DNA of 64,000 nucleotides from the NCBI GenBank assembly GCA_903844155.1, contig CAIMSU010000113.1, forward strand, positions 1 through 64,000. Reading direction: 5' to 3'. This DNA is from an uncultured Pseudomonadota bacterium (GTDB lineage Bacteria; Myxococcota_A; UBA796; SXON01). The position numbers and the translations under genes are program-made. Position 1 is the first letter of the stretch, and each line of letters starts with the position of its first letter. Below the pieces are notes generated by a model. It searched no databases. It was not told the origin of the DNA and was given only the letters and a program-made list of their open reading frames with translations. Positions 16,092 through 25,342 of this stretch are shown piece after piece.

Positions 16092-17086
16092 GCGGCACCG
16101 CCGACCAGCGAACGTGCAGCGATCAACCCGGCTTGATCGCGCACGACCGCGCCAACCTGGCCGACGGTCAGCGCCGCGACGCGCGACCCGAGGTTGCCGC
16201 ACTGCTCCGGCGACCAGCCCTGCAGCCAGCCGTAGAGGAACGCGCCTGCGTAGCTGTCGCCCGCGCCCGTCGTGTCCGCGACGGCCGTCGGGTAGACGGG
16301 GATCCGCGCGGTGACGCCGTTTCGGCGCACCATCGACCCCTTCGCCCCGAGCTTCACGACTACGGTGTCAACGACCTCGGACAGCGAATTCAACCCGTCC
16401 TCCGGCGACTGTCCGGTCACGAGCTCAGCCTCCTCCCGGTTGAGGAAGGCAATGTCGACATGATCGTGGAACAGCGCAAGAAGATCCTCGCGGATCGTCC
16501 GGGCGACGAAGGGGTCGGCGACGTCCAGGGAGATCGGGACGCCAGCGCGGACGGCGACGGCGACGGCCTCAAACGCCGCTTCCCGCACGGGTCCGCCCAG
16601 GAACAGATACCCCGTGAGGTGCAACAGCCGCGACTCCCGAATACGGTCGGCGAAGCTGCCGATCCCCGGGAGGTGAACGGCTGCGCCGAGGTCGGTGAGC
16701 ATCGTGCGCTCGCCATCCCGGGCGCTGATGAGCGAGAGGCACTTGCCGGTCTTCAGCGACGGGTGGACGACGAGGTGGTGCTTGCCGACGTTCGCCGTCA
16801 TCGCCTCCGCGTAGGCGAGGCCCTGCGCGTCGTCGCCGATCTGCCCGCAGTACAGGACGTCCGCCCCCAGAAGGCCCATCGTCTGCATGGTGTTGGCGCA
16901 CGACCCACCGGAATGGACCTCCACGCCAAGCTCGGCGACGCGCTGGTGGACGGCCTCCCAGCGGTCGTGGTCGACGGGGTGCATCTGCCCGCGGGTGAGC
17001 CCAAGCTCGGTGAGGATGCTGTCGTCGTCGATGCGCACGAGCGCGTCCATGATGGCGTTGCCGAGGCCGGCGGCGTGGATGGGCAT
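16088..17086 (-). CDS. PfkB-family (adenosine kinase-like) carbohydrate kinase
   Basis: A 332-residue ribokinase-fold kinase. N-terminal GLGNAIMDAL, SGGSCANTMQTMGLLG (substrate lid region), a central LDVADP, LNREEAELVTG, and the C-terminal PfkB signature DTTGAGDSYAGAFLYG with the catalytic Asp are all present. The overall pattern is closest to the adenosine/inosine or sugar kinase subgroup that begins with GNA(I/L)xD. It phosphorylates a nucleoside or sugar; the exact substrate is open. It starts the minus-strand string of five overlapping genes and is divergent from the flippase-like gene. Confidence 0.88.
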   Translation of the reverse strand: MPIHAAGLGNAIMDALVRIDDDSILTELGLTRGQMHPVDHDRWEAVHQRVAELGVEVHSGGSCANTMQTMGLLGADVLYCGQIGDDAQGLAYAEAMTANVGKHHLVVHPSLKTGKCLSLISARDGERTMLTDLGAAVHLPGIGSFADRIRESRLLHLTGYLFLGGPVREAAFEAVAVAVRAGVPISLDVADPFVARTIREDLLALFHDHVDIAFLNREEAELVTGQSPEDGLNSLSEVVDTVVVKLGAKGSMVRRNGVTARIPVYPTAVADTTGAGDSYAGAFLYGWLQGWSPEQCGNLGSRVAALTVGQVGAVVRDQAGLIAARSLVGGAA

Positions 17087-17196
17087 GGCAAGGTGCTCGC
17101 TGGCGGGAGTGGATACGCGGGTACGAAGGGGCGATGGAGGGGCCCGGCGGCGTAACCGGAAACCGACCCCATCGGCACGCGTGGTAGGCTGCGGCG

Positions 17197-18207
17197 ATGC
17201 GCGACCGACTCCTGCGGCTCCTGCCCGGCCTCGTGGTCAGCGTGGGGTTCACGATCTGGTTCGTCGTGCGCGCAGACTGGCGAGCAGTGGGTGCGGCGTT
17301 GCAGGGGGTAGACCCGGCGTGGGTGGTGCTCTCGGCGATGGTGTTGTTCACGGAGTTCTTCATCCGGGCGCTGCGCTGGAAGGTCCTGTTGACGCCGCTG
17401 GCGCCGAATGCGAGCTTCGGCCGCCTGTTTGTCGCCACCGTCATCGGCATGAGCCTGAACGTGGTGCTGCCCTTTCGCGCGGGCGACGTCGCCCGTCCCT
17501 GGCTTGGCAGCCGGGAGACCGGCCTCAGCTTCGCGCCGCTCGTCACGGTTGCGGTGCTGGAGCGGATCTTCGACATCTTCGGCCTCGTTTGCGTGATGGT
17601 GCTGATGTCGTTCCTCCTCGCGGGGACGACCGATGACCTGATCGGGCAATTACAGTGGTACGCATCGGCGTTTGGGGCGGTCACGGGCCTGGGGTTCGCG
17701 GTGTTCGTGTGGATGGCGTTCCACGAGGCGCAGACGCGCGGGATCTACACGGCCATCACGTCGCGGATGGGCCCCGTCGGCTCGCGCTTCCAGGGGCTTT
17801 TCGACGGGCTGACGGTCGGCCTGGCGGGCATCCGGGACCGCGGGCTCCTGCTGAAGGCCGCGTTGCTGTCGGCGTTGCACTGGTTCAATGGGTCCGTCAG
17901 CATCGTGTTGCTCTCTCACGCCTTCCACCTGCCGCTCCCGCTGTCGGCCGGCTGTTTCACGAGCGTGGAGCTGGCGATGTCCGTCGCGTTGCCCCAGGCG
18001 CCCGGCTTCTTCGGCGTCTTCCACGTGGCCATCGAAAACGCGCTTCGCATCTGGGGAATGGACCCCGCGCCCGCTCAGGCGTTCGCGGTGCTGTTCTGGG
18101 CCGTCAGCTTCGTCCCGGTCAGCACGCTTGGCGCGCTGTTCTGGACGCGCGAGGGGATGCGCCTCGCCGACATCCACGGGGGCGTCACAGGCGGGCCATC
18201 CCGGTGA
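17197..18207 (+). CDS. LPG synthase TM-region/YbhN-type flippase-like protein
   Basis: A 336-residue protein with about eight membrane segments, matching the lysylphosphatidylglycerol synthase transmembrane family. Typical features are RALRWKVLLTPL in the second loop, NVVLPFRAGDVARPWL, and LERIFDIFGLV. A C-terminal segment has VALPQAPGFFGVFHVAIENAL. Relatives lacking the synthetase domain act as lipid or glycolipid flippases or accessory factors. The gene overlaps the convergent cobT by 23 bases, so transcription termination must occur inside cobT. Confidence 0.85.
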   Translation: MRDRLLRLLPGLVVSVGFTIWFVVRADWRAVGAALQGVDPAWVVLSAMVLFTEFFIRALRWKVLLTPLAPNASFGRLFVATVIGMSLNVVLPFRAGDVARPWLGSRETGLSFAPLVTVAVLERIFDIFGLVCVMVLMSFLLAGTTDDLIGQLQWYASAFGAVTGLGFAVFVWMAFHEAQTRGIYTAITSRMGPVGSRFQGLFDGLTVGLAGIRDRGLLLKAALLSALHWFNGSVSIVLLSHAFHLPLPLSAGCFTSVELAMSVALPQAPGFFGVFHVAIENALRIWGMDPAPAQAFAVLFWAVSFVPVSTLGALFWTREGMRLADIHGGVTGGPSR

Positions 18208-19243
18208 GCAACCTCACTGCAAGCCGGATCGTGTCGACGGCGATGACCGCGCCGACGCCCTCGCCAACGCACAGATCGAGGTCGTGGACGGGTTCGCGGC
18301 GCAGGTAGCGGCTCATCGCCCAGTGGCCGTTTTCGGCAGACCGATGGGCGACGAGGAGGTGGGGGACACACGCGGGGACGAGCACGCCGGCGACGAGCGC
18401 GCCGGCGGTCGACGCGAACCCGTCGAGGAGGACGGGCACGCCAAAGGCCGCGCCACCGATGCAGAGGCCGGCGATGGCGGCGATCTCAAGGCCGCCGACG
18501 GCGGAGAGGACGCCGATGCCATCGTCGCGCGCGGGTTGGTGGAGCGCGATGGCGGCGTCGACCGCGGCGATCTTGCGACGGATGCCCGCGTCGTCGACGC
18601 CCGAGCCCCTCCCCACCGACAACTTGCCAGGCACCGCGGCGATCGCGGCGAGGATCGCAGCCGCCGACGTCGTGTTTCCGATGCCCATCTCGCCCGCACA
18701 GAGCACCTCGACCCCGTCGGCGCGCGCGGTCTCGGCGCACGCGATGCCGATGCGCACGGCGTTTTCGGCATCGTGCCCCGTCATCGCCGGGCCCGTTCGA
18801 AAATCGGCGGTGCCGGGGCGGACGCGCTGCGCCAGGAAGCTGGAGGCCTGCGCTGAGGCCGATGGCGACGGTGTTCGAACGCCGACGTCGACGACCGTCA
18901 ACCCCACGCCGTAGTGCTCGCAGGTGGCGTTGACCGCCCCGCCGCCCGCCCGGAACAGCGCCACCATCTGCGCGGTCGTCGACTGGGGGTATCGGCTGAT
19001 GCCAGCGGCGGCTTCGTCACTCGCAACGCCGTGATCCGCCGCGAAGATGTACGCCCGCGCGCGCGCCGGGCTCATCGGCGGGAATCGGCCCGTCGCCCCG
19101 CACCACCACGCCGCGACGTGCTCCAGCTTCCCAAGGCTGCCCGGCGGTTTTGCGAGGCCGTCGAGGTGGGCGCGCGCCGCCTGTTCCGCGTCGTGGTCGT
19201 AGGGGCGCGGCTCGGGCCAGGCGGGGGACGTTGGTTCGGGCAT
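18185..19243 (-). CDS. cobT: Nicotinate-nucleotide--dimethylbenzimidazole phosphoribosyltransferase
   Basis: CobT makes alpha-ribazole phosphate for the lower ligand of cobalamin. The 352-residue length is normal. Diagnostic motifs: LAKPPGSLGKLE near the N-terminus, FAADHGVASDEA, YPQSTTAQMV, GGGAVN, CAGEMGIGNTTSAAA, GGLEIAAIAG and a C-terminal RRE region. No other cobalamin gene is adjacent, so this is an isolated nucleotide-loop step. The longest frame start (19243) is kept. The gene is divergent from the membrane-protein gene, with 23 bases between start codons. Confidence 0.93.
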   Translation of the reverse strand: MPEPTSPAWPEPRPYDHDAEQAARAHLDGLAKPPGSLGKLEHVAAWWCGATGRFPPMSPARARAYIFAADHGVASDEAAAGISRYPQSTTAQMVALFRAGGGAVNATCEHYGVGLTVVDVGVRTPSPSASAQASSFLAQRVRPGTADFRTGPAMTGHDAENAVRIGIACAETARADGVEVLCAGEMGIGNTTSAAAILAAIAAVPGKLSVGRGSGVDDAGIRRKIAAVDAAIALHQPARDDGIGVLSAVGGLEIAAIAGLCIGGAAFGVPVLLDGFASTAGALVAGVLVPACVPHLLVAHRSAENGHWAMSRYLRREPVHDLDLCVGEGVGAVIAVDTIRLAVRLLTGMARL

Positions 19244-19266
19244 CGCCCGGCTTATGGACCGCCGCG

Positions 19267-20793
19267 ATGAGCCGCCAGCCAGAGCCTCCGGACCTGCCGT
19301 CGTCTTCCGCGCGCCGCTGGCCGGGGATGGTCGTGATCATCGCGCTCCTCTGGGCGATCCTGCCGCTCGTCCCGGCGCTTTGGCGCGGCCAGATCCCCGG
19401 CAGCCCGTTTACGGACCTCTACCCCTCGGTCTGGGGGCTGGGCTGGTTTGCGGACCACCAACCTGGGTTCCCGACGTGGTGCACGGACATCGCCGCACCA
19501 AAGGGCATGCCGTTCTACTACAGCTCGCCGATCCACGGCTGGCTGGGCTGGCCGTTCGTGGCGGTCGGCGACGCGCTTGGAAAGAACGGCGTTGTGATTG
19601 GCTATGTCGTGACGCTCGTGCTCGCGCGGGCGGCCACGGTGGCGGTGGCCTGGGCGGCGCTGCGGGCGCTGGGCGCGGAGGCCCTCCCGGCGCTCGGTGG
19701 GGCGATGCTGTACGGTGCATCGCCGTTTTTCCATGGCTACGCGGTCGAGGGCATCGTCGAGGGGACGGACGGGTGGGCGCTGCCGCTGTGGGTGTGGTGC
19801 GTGGCGCGGGCGCGTCCGGCGTGGTCGGCGGTGGCGCTGTGGGTTTGCATCCTTTCAAGCTGGTATCTGGGGATGGTCGCGGTCGCCGGTGCGGTCGTGT
19901 GGGGCGCGTGGCGACGGACGGCGTGGTGGTCGCTGGCGGGGTTGGTCGGCGCGGTGCCGCTGCTGATGGCGTTTGGGGCGATGGCCACGGGGGCGAGGCC
20001 CCTGCCGGACGCCGTGCGCATCGCGATGGGCCTGCAGCCGCTGTTCCAGACGCCGGGGTGGGCGCAAGTCAACCCGTTTGCCATCACCACCTGGATCGGC
20101 ATTTCCGCGCCGTCGATCGCGCTCTTTGCTGGACGCAAGAACCCCTGGTTGGTCGCAGGTGTCCTGCTTGTGGTGCTGCTCAGCTCTGGATGGGGGCCAT
20201 GGTACGCCCTGCCGGTGCTTCGGAGCGTCCGGTTCCCGTACCGCTGGCACGCAGGAACCTTGTTTTTACTTGCCATTCTCGTCTCGCGCGTGAACTTCGG
20301 ACGCTGGGGCTGGCTGACGCTGCTGCCGTGGCTGGAGGGGTACGCCTTCTCGCCCGTCGAACCGGTCCTCCCGGGCGCACCAGCGGGGGTCAGCGCGATC
20401 TACGAAAAGGTGCGCGGGCCCTTGCTCCTCGACCTCCCCGGGCCGATCGCGATGCCGCCCGGCGTCGTCAACCCATCCCGCCCCCGCGCCCGCTACCTCC
20501 TTTACGCCCAGCGCTTCCATCACGCCGATTCGCCCTGGGTTCCCGACTTCAACGGCGTCGGCGGGACCGCAAGGCCCGCCTGGCTCGACGGGTTCGCGGC
20601 GTGGGAGCCGATGCTCGACAACGAGGGCGCGCCGATGGACATGGCCGCCGCCAAAGCGGCTGGCGTCACGCAGATCCTCGTGCACACCCACGAGTTGAAC
20701 GGCGAGCAGAGCCTGCTGCTCGACGCGCTGAAGGAGTCCGGCTGCACGGTCGAGGATCAGCGCGACGGGCTCGTGTTGTTGGACCTGCCGTGA
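19267..20793 (+). CDS. Large polytopic membrane protein with soluble C-terminal domain
   Basis: 508 residues from the ATG at 19267 (MSRQPEPPDL). About ten or eleven hydrophobic segments fill residues 17-370. A soluble C-terminal part of about 130 residues follows (MPPGVVNPSRPRARYL onward). An acidic pair early in the first extracytoplasmic loop (PFTDLYPSVWGLGWF) and the overall shape resemble GT-C-type membrane glycosyltransferases, but I cannot name a family. The longer upstream reading overlaps cobT on the other strand and is rejected. It is divergent from cobT and is followed by a weak terminator-like hairpin. Confidence 0.7.
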   Translation: MSRQPEPPDLPSSSARRWPGMVVIIALLWAILPLVPALWRGQIPGSPFTDLYPSVWGLGWFADHQPGFPTWCTDIAAPKGMPFYYSSPIHGWLGWPFVAVGDALGKNGVVIGYVVTLVLARAATVAVAWAALRALGAEALPALGGAMLYGASPFFHGYAVEGIVEGTDGWALPLWVWCVARARPAWSAVALWVCILSSWYLGMVAVAGAVVWGAWRRTAWWSLAGLVGAVPLLMAFGAMATGARPLPDAVRIAMGLQPLFQTPGWAQVNPFAITTWIGISAPSIALFAGRKNPWLVAGVLLVVLLSSGWGPWYALPVLRSVRFPYRWHAGTLFLLAILVSRVNFGRWGWLTLLPWLEGYAFSPVEPVLPGAPAGVSAIYEKVRGPLLLDLPGPIAMPPGVVNPSRPRARYLLYAQRFHHADSPWVPDFNGVGGTARPAWLDGFAAWEPMLDNEGAPMDMAAAKAAGVTQILVHTHELNGEQSLLLDALKESGCTVEDQRDGLVLLDLP

Positions 20794-20843
20794 CCCCCCG
20801 AGCGCAGAAAACCGACTCTACCGAATTCCTGCGCTGAACACAT

Positions 20844-20870
20844 CGGGACATCGGGATTTCCCGTTTTGTT
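20844..20870 (+). terminator. Possible weak rho-independent terminator
   Basis: CGGGA (20844-20848) can pair with TCCCG (20859-20863) and is followed by TTTTGTT. The stem is only 5 bp, and an 8-bp direct duplication (CATCGGGA twice) precedes it. It sits 50 bases after the membrane-protein stop. The evidence is weak. Confidence 0.3.
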
Positions 20871-20875
20871 CCGTA

Positions 20876-20902
20876 GCCCGATCCGCATCTGGCGGATCGG
20901 GC
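20876..20902. repeat. Perfect 11-bp hairpin upstream of glutamine amidotransferase gene
   Basis: GCCCGATCCGC (20876-20886) and GCGGATCGGGC (20892-20902) are perfect inverted arms around a 5-base loop. There is no T-run after it. It ends 25 bases before the start codon at 20928. It could be an operator, an mRNA hairpin or a REP-type element. I did not see a second copy in the window. Confidence 0.6.
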
Positions 20903-20927
20903 GCATGTCGGAGATATGATGGTGGGC

Positions 20928-21752
20928 ATGTGTCGGTTGTTCGGCTTCAAAAGCGCGGTCCTCTCCCGCGCGCATCGCTCGCTGGTCGAGGCCGAGAACG
21001 CGCTTTCGGCGCAGGCAAAAGTGCACCCGGATGGGTGGGGGATCGCGTGGTTTCAGGGCGGCCAGGCGTGGGTCGTGAAGAGCGAGCAGGGCGCGAGCGA
21101 CTCCGAGAGTTTTCGTCGGGCGAGCGCCCACCTCGCCTCGAACACGATGATCGCGCATGTTCGTCGCGCAACGGTTGGGAGCAACGCGCCCAACAACACG
21201 CACCCGTTTCGTTGCGGCCGCTGGGTGTTCGCGCACAACGGGACGCTCTTCGGCTTTGATCGGCTCCGGGACTCGCTCCACGCCGATCTGCCAGCGCCCC
21301 TGCGGCTCAACATCCTCGGCAGCACCGACACCGAGACGCTTTTCCACTGGCTTCTCGCCCAGCTCGTCGCCGCCGGCCTCGACCTCACGCAGACACCGGA
21401 CGCTGCGGCCGTGCTGCCCGTGCTCCGCGGCGCGCGCGACCGCCTCCTCGCCCGGGCCGCTGCCGAAGGATGCCCATCGCCCGTCATCAATTACCTGCTG
21501 ACGGACGGCCACCTGTTCATCGCCCAGCGCTACGGGCGGGAGCTGTGGATGGCGACGCAGAAGCGCCTGTGCCGCGACGCCGAGACCTGCACCTGGGCGG
21601 ACAAGATCTGCCTGCTGCCCGTGCGCCCGGGCAACCGGTTGAACCATCTGCTCGTCGCCAGCGAGCAGATCGGGGACGAGGACCGCTGGGAGGAGGTCGC
21701 CGAGGGCGCGATCCTCGCGGTCGGGGACGATCTGCGGTTGCTGGCCGGCTGA
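20928..21752 (+). CDS. Class II glutamine amidotransferase (YafJ-like)
   Basis: 274 residues with an N-terminal nucleophile amidotransferase domain. The start is placed at 20928 because it yields MCRLFGF, leaving Cys2 as the catalytic N-terminal residue after Met removal. Two ATG codons further upstream would bury it. Other landmarks are HPDGWGIAWF, IAHVRRATVG, HPFRCGRWVFAHNGTL and GSTDTETLFHWLL. It hydrolyses glutamine to ammonia. No synthase domain is fused, and the acceptor is unknown, as for most YafJ-type proteins. Confidence 0.88.
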   Translation: MCRLFGFKSAVLSRAHRSLVEAENALSAQAKVHPDGWGIAWFQGGQAWVVKSEQGASDSESFRRASAHLASNTMIAHVRRATVGSNAPNNTHPFRCGRWVFAHNGTLFGFDRLRDSLHADLPAPLRLNILGSTDTETLFHWLLAQLVAAGLDLTQTPDAAAVLPVLRGARDRLLARAAAEGCPSPVINYLLTDGHLFIAQRYGRELWMATQKRLCRDAETCTWADKICLLPVRPGNRLNHLLVASEQIGDEDRWEEVAEGAILAVGDDLRLLAG

Positions 21753-21801
21753 GCGGCGTCGCGGATTGCGCGCCACTCAGCGGCTCGGTTAGTCGCCGAC
21801 C

Positions 21802-22260
21802 GTGTTCGACCTCTCGCTGAGTCACATGGTGGTGATCGCCCTCCTGGTGCTGATCTGCTTTGACGTGGATCAGCTCCCCGGACTCATGCGGCAGGCCGGC
21901 CGCCTCTACGCGAAATTCCGCAGCGCGTCGGACGACCTGCGACGTGTGTTCAACGCCGAGGTGGCGCGTGCCGAGGCGGATCAGCGCCGCGTCGAGCTGG
22001 AGAAGCGCAGGGACGAGGTCGTCAAGCTTCGGTCCGCGCGTCGCCCGTCCCCGGCTGACGTGCCCGGCCGGCCGGCCCCCGACGAGGCCGTGATGCGCCC
22101 CGGCCCGGCCGTGCCCCGCGCCTCCGTCGAAAAAGCCACGCCGCCCGCCGACGAAGCAGCCCCGGCCGTTGCCGACGAGGTCGCCGCTGCCGACGAGGTC
22201 GCCGCCGCTCCGGCCCCAGGCGATGCCGATGGCGGCGATTCGACTGGCGGTGACGCGTGA
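21802..22260 (+). CDS. tatB: Sec-independent translocase subunit TatB/TatA-like
   Basis: A 152-residue twin-arginine translocase subunit. A short N-terminal membrane helix (LSHMVVIALLVLICFDVDQLPGL) is followed by an amphipathic helix (MRQAGRLYAKFRSASDDLRRVF), a charged coiled stretch and an Ala/Pro-rich tail. The length and long amphipathic helix favour TatB over TatA, although FDVDQLP replaces the more usual FGPKKLP. The start is GTG. It overlaps tatC (GTGA at 22257-22260), so the two are made together. A separate TatA must be elsewhere if this is TatB. Confidence 0.85.
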   Translation: MFDLSLSHMVVIALLVLICFDVDQLPGLMRQAGRLYAKFRSASDDLRRVFNAEVARAEADQRRVELEKRRDEVVKLRSARRPSPADVPGRPAPDEAVMRPGPAVPRASVEKATPPADEAAPAVADEVAAADEVAAAPAPGDADGGDSTGGDA

Positions 22261-23057
22261 GCCTGGTGCGCGACGAAGCTGGGAAAACCCGGCCCGAGAC
22301 CGCCGACACCTTTGAGATGCCGCTCCTGGAGCACCTCCGGGAGCTGCGGCGGCGCGTGATCGTCGTCGGCTGGGCGTTCATCGTGTGTTTTGCTGTGAGC
22401 TTCGGCTTCGCACGCCAGTTGTTCGACTGGCTGTCGGCACCGATGGTCGAGGCGCTCAAGGCGACGGGGCGAGGCTCGCTGGCCGTGACCGAGGCGACCG
22501 AGGGGTTCATGGTTCAGATCAAGGTCGCGGGCATCGCGGGGGTGTTCCTGGCTTCTCCCATCGTCGCCTACCAGATCTGGAAGTTCGTTGCGCCGGGCCT
22601 TTACGAGAAGGAGCGTCGCGGGGTCATCCCGCTGGCGCTCTCGAGCACGGTGCTGTTCATCTCGGGGGGGGCGTTCGCCTACTACGGGGTGTTCCGCGTG
22701 GGTTTTCCGTTCTTCTTGAGCATGAACGGCGACAACGTGACGGCGATGCTCTCCATCGACAGCTACCTCACGTTCGCGATCACGCTCCTCGCGGCGTTTG
22801 GGGCGAGCTTTCAGCTCCCCGTCGTCGTCTATTTCCTCGCCCGGCTCGGGCTCGTCAACCACCGTGATCTGATCGGCGGATTCCGCTACGGCATCGTCGC
22901 CATCTTCGTCGTCGCCGGCCTGCTCACGCCGCCGGACATGATGTCGCAGTTCATGATGGCGGGCCCCTTGCTCGCGCTCTACGGCGTTGGCATCGTCGTC
23001 GCCTATTTCTTTTCGACGAAGCCGGTCGTCGCCATCACGGCCGATACGGGCGACTGA
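22257..23057 (+). CDS. tatC: Sec-independent protein translocase TatC
   Basis: A 266-residue, six-helix core of the Tat system, which exports folded proteins and binds the twin-Arg signal. Diagnostic motifs: MPLLEHLRELRRRVI (N-terminal signal-peptide site), APGLYEKERRG in the first periplasmic/cytoplasmic loop, FPFFLSM, SFQLPVVVYFLARLGLV, RYGIVAIFVVAGLLTPPDMMSQ. The GTG start overlaps the tatB stop. Confidence 0.95.
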   Translation: MSLVRDEAGKTRPETADTFEMPLLEHLRELRRRVIVVGWAFIVCFAVSFGFARQLFDWLSAPMVEALKATGRGSLAVTEATEGFMVQIKVAGIAGVFLASPIVAYQIWKFVAPGLYEKERRGVIPLALSSTVLFISGGAFAYYGVFRVGFPFFLSMNGDNVTAMLSIDSYLTFAITLLAAFGASFQLPVVVYFLARLGLVNHRDLIGGFRYGIVAIFVVAGLLTPPDMMSQFMMAGPLLALYGVGIVVAYFFSTKPVVAITADTGD

Positions 23058-23090
23058 CGCCGGCCGCGGCGATGATACGTTGCGCACCTG

Positions 23091-24932
23091 ATGGCTTCTC
23101 TCGCCGACCAATTCTGCCCGAACGTCCACGACGCGGCCATCACCGCGGCGGCCTACGACCCTTGGAGCGGGGTGATGGCAACGGCCGATGCGGCGGGGGT
23201 GGTGGCCGTCCAGCGCGTCGGCGAGAGCACGCCCGGCCTCATCTTCCAGCCCGGGGTCGGCGTCACGGGCGCGCTCCACATCATCCGCGGCGGGTCGCTG
23301 ATCGCGGTAGGCGATAATGACGGGACAATCGGGGTTTACAGCACGGCGGACGGCTCCCCGGAGTTCCAGGAGGTCCGCGAGGGCGCCCGCGGCCGCGTAC
23401 GGGCGATGCGCGGGGTGGCGATCTCGCCCGAGGGCGCGCGCGTCGCGACCATCGCGATCGACGGCCTGCTGCGGATCTGGGAGATCGAGAAGGGCACGCG
23501 GGCGGTGGCCTGGCAGGGTTTTGCCGGGTTGACCGTGGAGTTCGACGAGCGGGGTCAGCGCGTACTCTGCCTCGACGACGCCGGCCAGCCGCGCCTCGTG
23601 GATCTGCTCTCCCACCAGGGCCTGCCGATGGACCGACTGCAGATGCCGGCGGAGCGGGCGATGTTTTCGCTTGACGGCACGCTCGTCGTGACGGTCGGGC
23701 AGGCCGGCATCTCGCTCCTGCGCGTGGTCGACGGGCACATGGTCGCCAGCTTTGCGACGCGCGGTGGCTCCGGGATCCTCAACGTCGTCCAGCGGCCGGA
23801 CGGCGCGCAGATCGGCGCGGTGAGCGCCCGGTCGATCCACATCTTTTCGATGCCCGACCTCCAGCCCGTCGAGAGCCTGCGGCATGGGGCGCCGGACGCG
23901 ACGGGCGCGGCGTGGTGGGGTCAGAACGGCATTCGGGTCGGCGGTTCGGACGGGCTCGCGCACGGCTCGGGCACGGGGAGCGCCGGGCCGGTGACGGCCG
24001 TGGGCGGCTTTGGCGACACCCGGCTCTGCGTGCACGGGGATCGCGTCGCCGTGTGGTCGAAGAACCGGCGTATGCGCGAGCTTGTTGCCGGCCAGGGCGC
24101 GGGGGCGATCCGGGAGGTCAAGGTGGACCGGGACGGGCGCTACGTCCTGTGCGTCCCCCAGAGAGCGGCGATCACCGTGCATGATGCGCACACCGGCAAG
24201 GTCGTGCTCGACGGCGGCCCGGAGACCATCGGGGCGACGACGGCGGAGATCGGCGGGACCGTCGTTGCGGCGCAGCTCGTCGCGGGCGGTGTGCGCTGGT
24301 GGGATCTCGCGCGGGGCAAGGCGCTGGAGCTCCGCTGGCCCGGCGGGATGACGCTTTCGCATGGTGGAACCTGGCTGGGTGTCATCACGCCTCGGGGAGC
24401 GCTCAAGATCCTCGACCCCGCGAATGGCCGCGAGGCCATCCCGGATCCCGTGCCCACCGCGGACGTCCCGGCGCGCCTCCTCTCGTTCGTCAACCGTCGC
24501 CCGGACCTGCTGGTCGTGGACGCCGAGAACATCCTCGCGCACTACGATCTCGGCGCTTCCGCCCGGGAGAAACGCCCGGCCGAGGGCCGCGACGTCATCC
24601 AGCTCCACGCCCCTCCCGACCGCGTCTGGGGCATCACGGGCGGCCAGTACGCCGCGCTGCGCGTGCCCGAGGGCAACGAGTGCACGCTCCTGTTTGTCGA
24701 CATCCAGAAGCAGACAGTCGTCGCCGAGGTCAACAAGCTCCATCGCGACGCGCAGGTCGACGCGGAGAACGGCTACATCCTCGAGCCCGCGCGGTCAGGC
24801 GCGCTGCTGGAGCGCGAGATGAATGGCACCGAGCGCCGTGTGTTGCGCGCGTTGCCCGATGGACAGTGGATGTGCTTCAGCAAACGCGGGATTCTCGACG
24901 CCAGCGAGGGCGCCGGCACGGGTCTACGATAG
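23091..24932 (+). CDS. WD40/quinoprotein-like beta-propeller protein
   Basis: A 613-residue protein made largely of repeating blade units with SPEGARVATIAIDGLLRIWEIEKGT-type strands (residues about 115-140), DGTLVVTVGQAGISLLRVVDG, and DGRYVLCVPQRAAITVHDAHTGKVV. This fits a WD40-like propeller. There is no signal peptide, so it is probably cytoplasmic. No catalytic motif is present; a scaffold role is likely for the family. It follows tatC by 33 bases on the same strand but shows no coupling. It ends 2 bases from the convergent hypothetical gene. Confidence 0.75.
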   Translation: MASLADQFCPNVHDAAITAAAYDPWSGVMATADAAGVVAVQRVGESTPGLIFQPGVGVTGALHIIRGGSLIAVGDNDGTIGVYSTADGSPEFQEVREGARGRVRAMRGVAISPEGARVATIAIDGLLRIWEIEKGTRAVAWQGFAGLTVEFDERGQRVLCLDDAGQPRLVDLLSHQGLPMDRLQMPAERAMFSLDGTLVVTVGQAGISLLRVVDGHMVASFATRGGSGILNVVQRPDGAQIGAVSARSIHIFSMPDLQPVESLRHGAPDATGAAWWGQNGIRVGGSDGLAHGSGTGSAGPVTAVGGFGDTRLCVHGDRVAVWSKNRRMRELVAGQGAGAIREVKVDRDGRYVLCVPQRAAITVHDAHTGKVVLDGGPETIGATTAEIGGTVVAAQLVAGGVRWWDLARGKALELRWPGGMTLSHGGTWLGVITPRGALKILDPANGREAIPDPVPTADVPARLLSFVNRRPDLLVVDAENILAHYDLGASAREKRPAEGRDVIQLHAPPDRVWGITGGQYAALRVPEGNECTLLFVDIQKQTVVAEVNKLHRDAQVDAENGYILEPARSGALLEREMNGTERRVLRALPDGQWMCFSKRGILDASEGAGTGLR

Positions 24933-24934
24933 GG

Positions 24935-25342
24935 TCAGAGGTCGATGGATGCCCAACGGGAGCAGCGGTCGACGACGAGGGCGAGCGTCTGGTTGAGCGG
25001 CGTGACCACGGCTTGGTCCAGGCCGCTCTGGTCACGATGGAGGACCCGATAGGTGTAGCGCGTCGCCAACTCAGCCCGCTCGGGGTCGGCGGGAGTGGTG
25101 GCGACGAGGCCCTCCCACCGGCTGTTGAGCGACCCAAACGCCGATATACCGACGAGGGAGGCCCGCAGATTCTCGTCGGTCAGGGGGAGCGAAGTCGAAC
25201 CGGCGATCAACTCGAACCGGGGCGGGGAGCGGTGTTCCATCCGGCCGTTGAGCCCTGCGTAGGCGTTGATCGCCCGGATGAACTCCACATGCACCAAGAT
25301 CGCCACATTCTCGACCGCCTCGCTGCACGCATCCGTCGTCAT
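24935..25342 (-). CDS. Hypothetical protein
   Basis: About 135 residues from the ATG at 25342 (MTTDACSEAVENVAIL). It is one soluble domain with a strand-rich C-terminus (TRYTYRVLHRD, TPLNQTLALVVDRCSRW). No family was recognised. The open frame continues upstream to 25606, but that extra part is Gly-rich and repeat-derived (two near-identical AKEE units), so the longer start is doubtful. It abuts the propeller gene tail to tail. Confidence 0.55.
   Translation of the reverse strand: MTTDACSEAVENVAILVHVEFIRAINAYAGLNGRMEHRSPPRFELIAGSTSLPLTDENLRASLVGISAFGSLNSRWEGLVATTPADPERAELATRYTYRVLHRDQSGLDQAVVTPLNQTLALVVDRCSRWASIDL

Noticed and set aside
21981-24743. 920-codon minus-strand open frame across tatB, tatC and the propeller
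   Set aside because: A GC-rich shadow frame, Arg/Asp/His-rich, opposite three genes with clear motifs.
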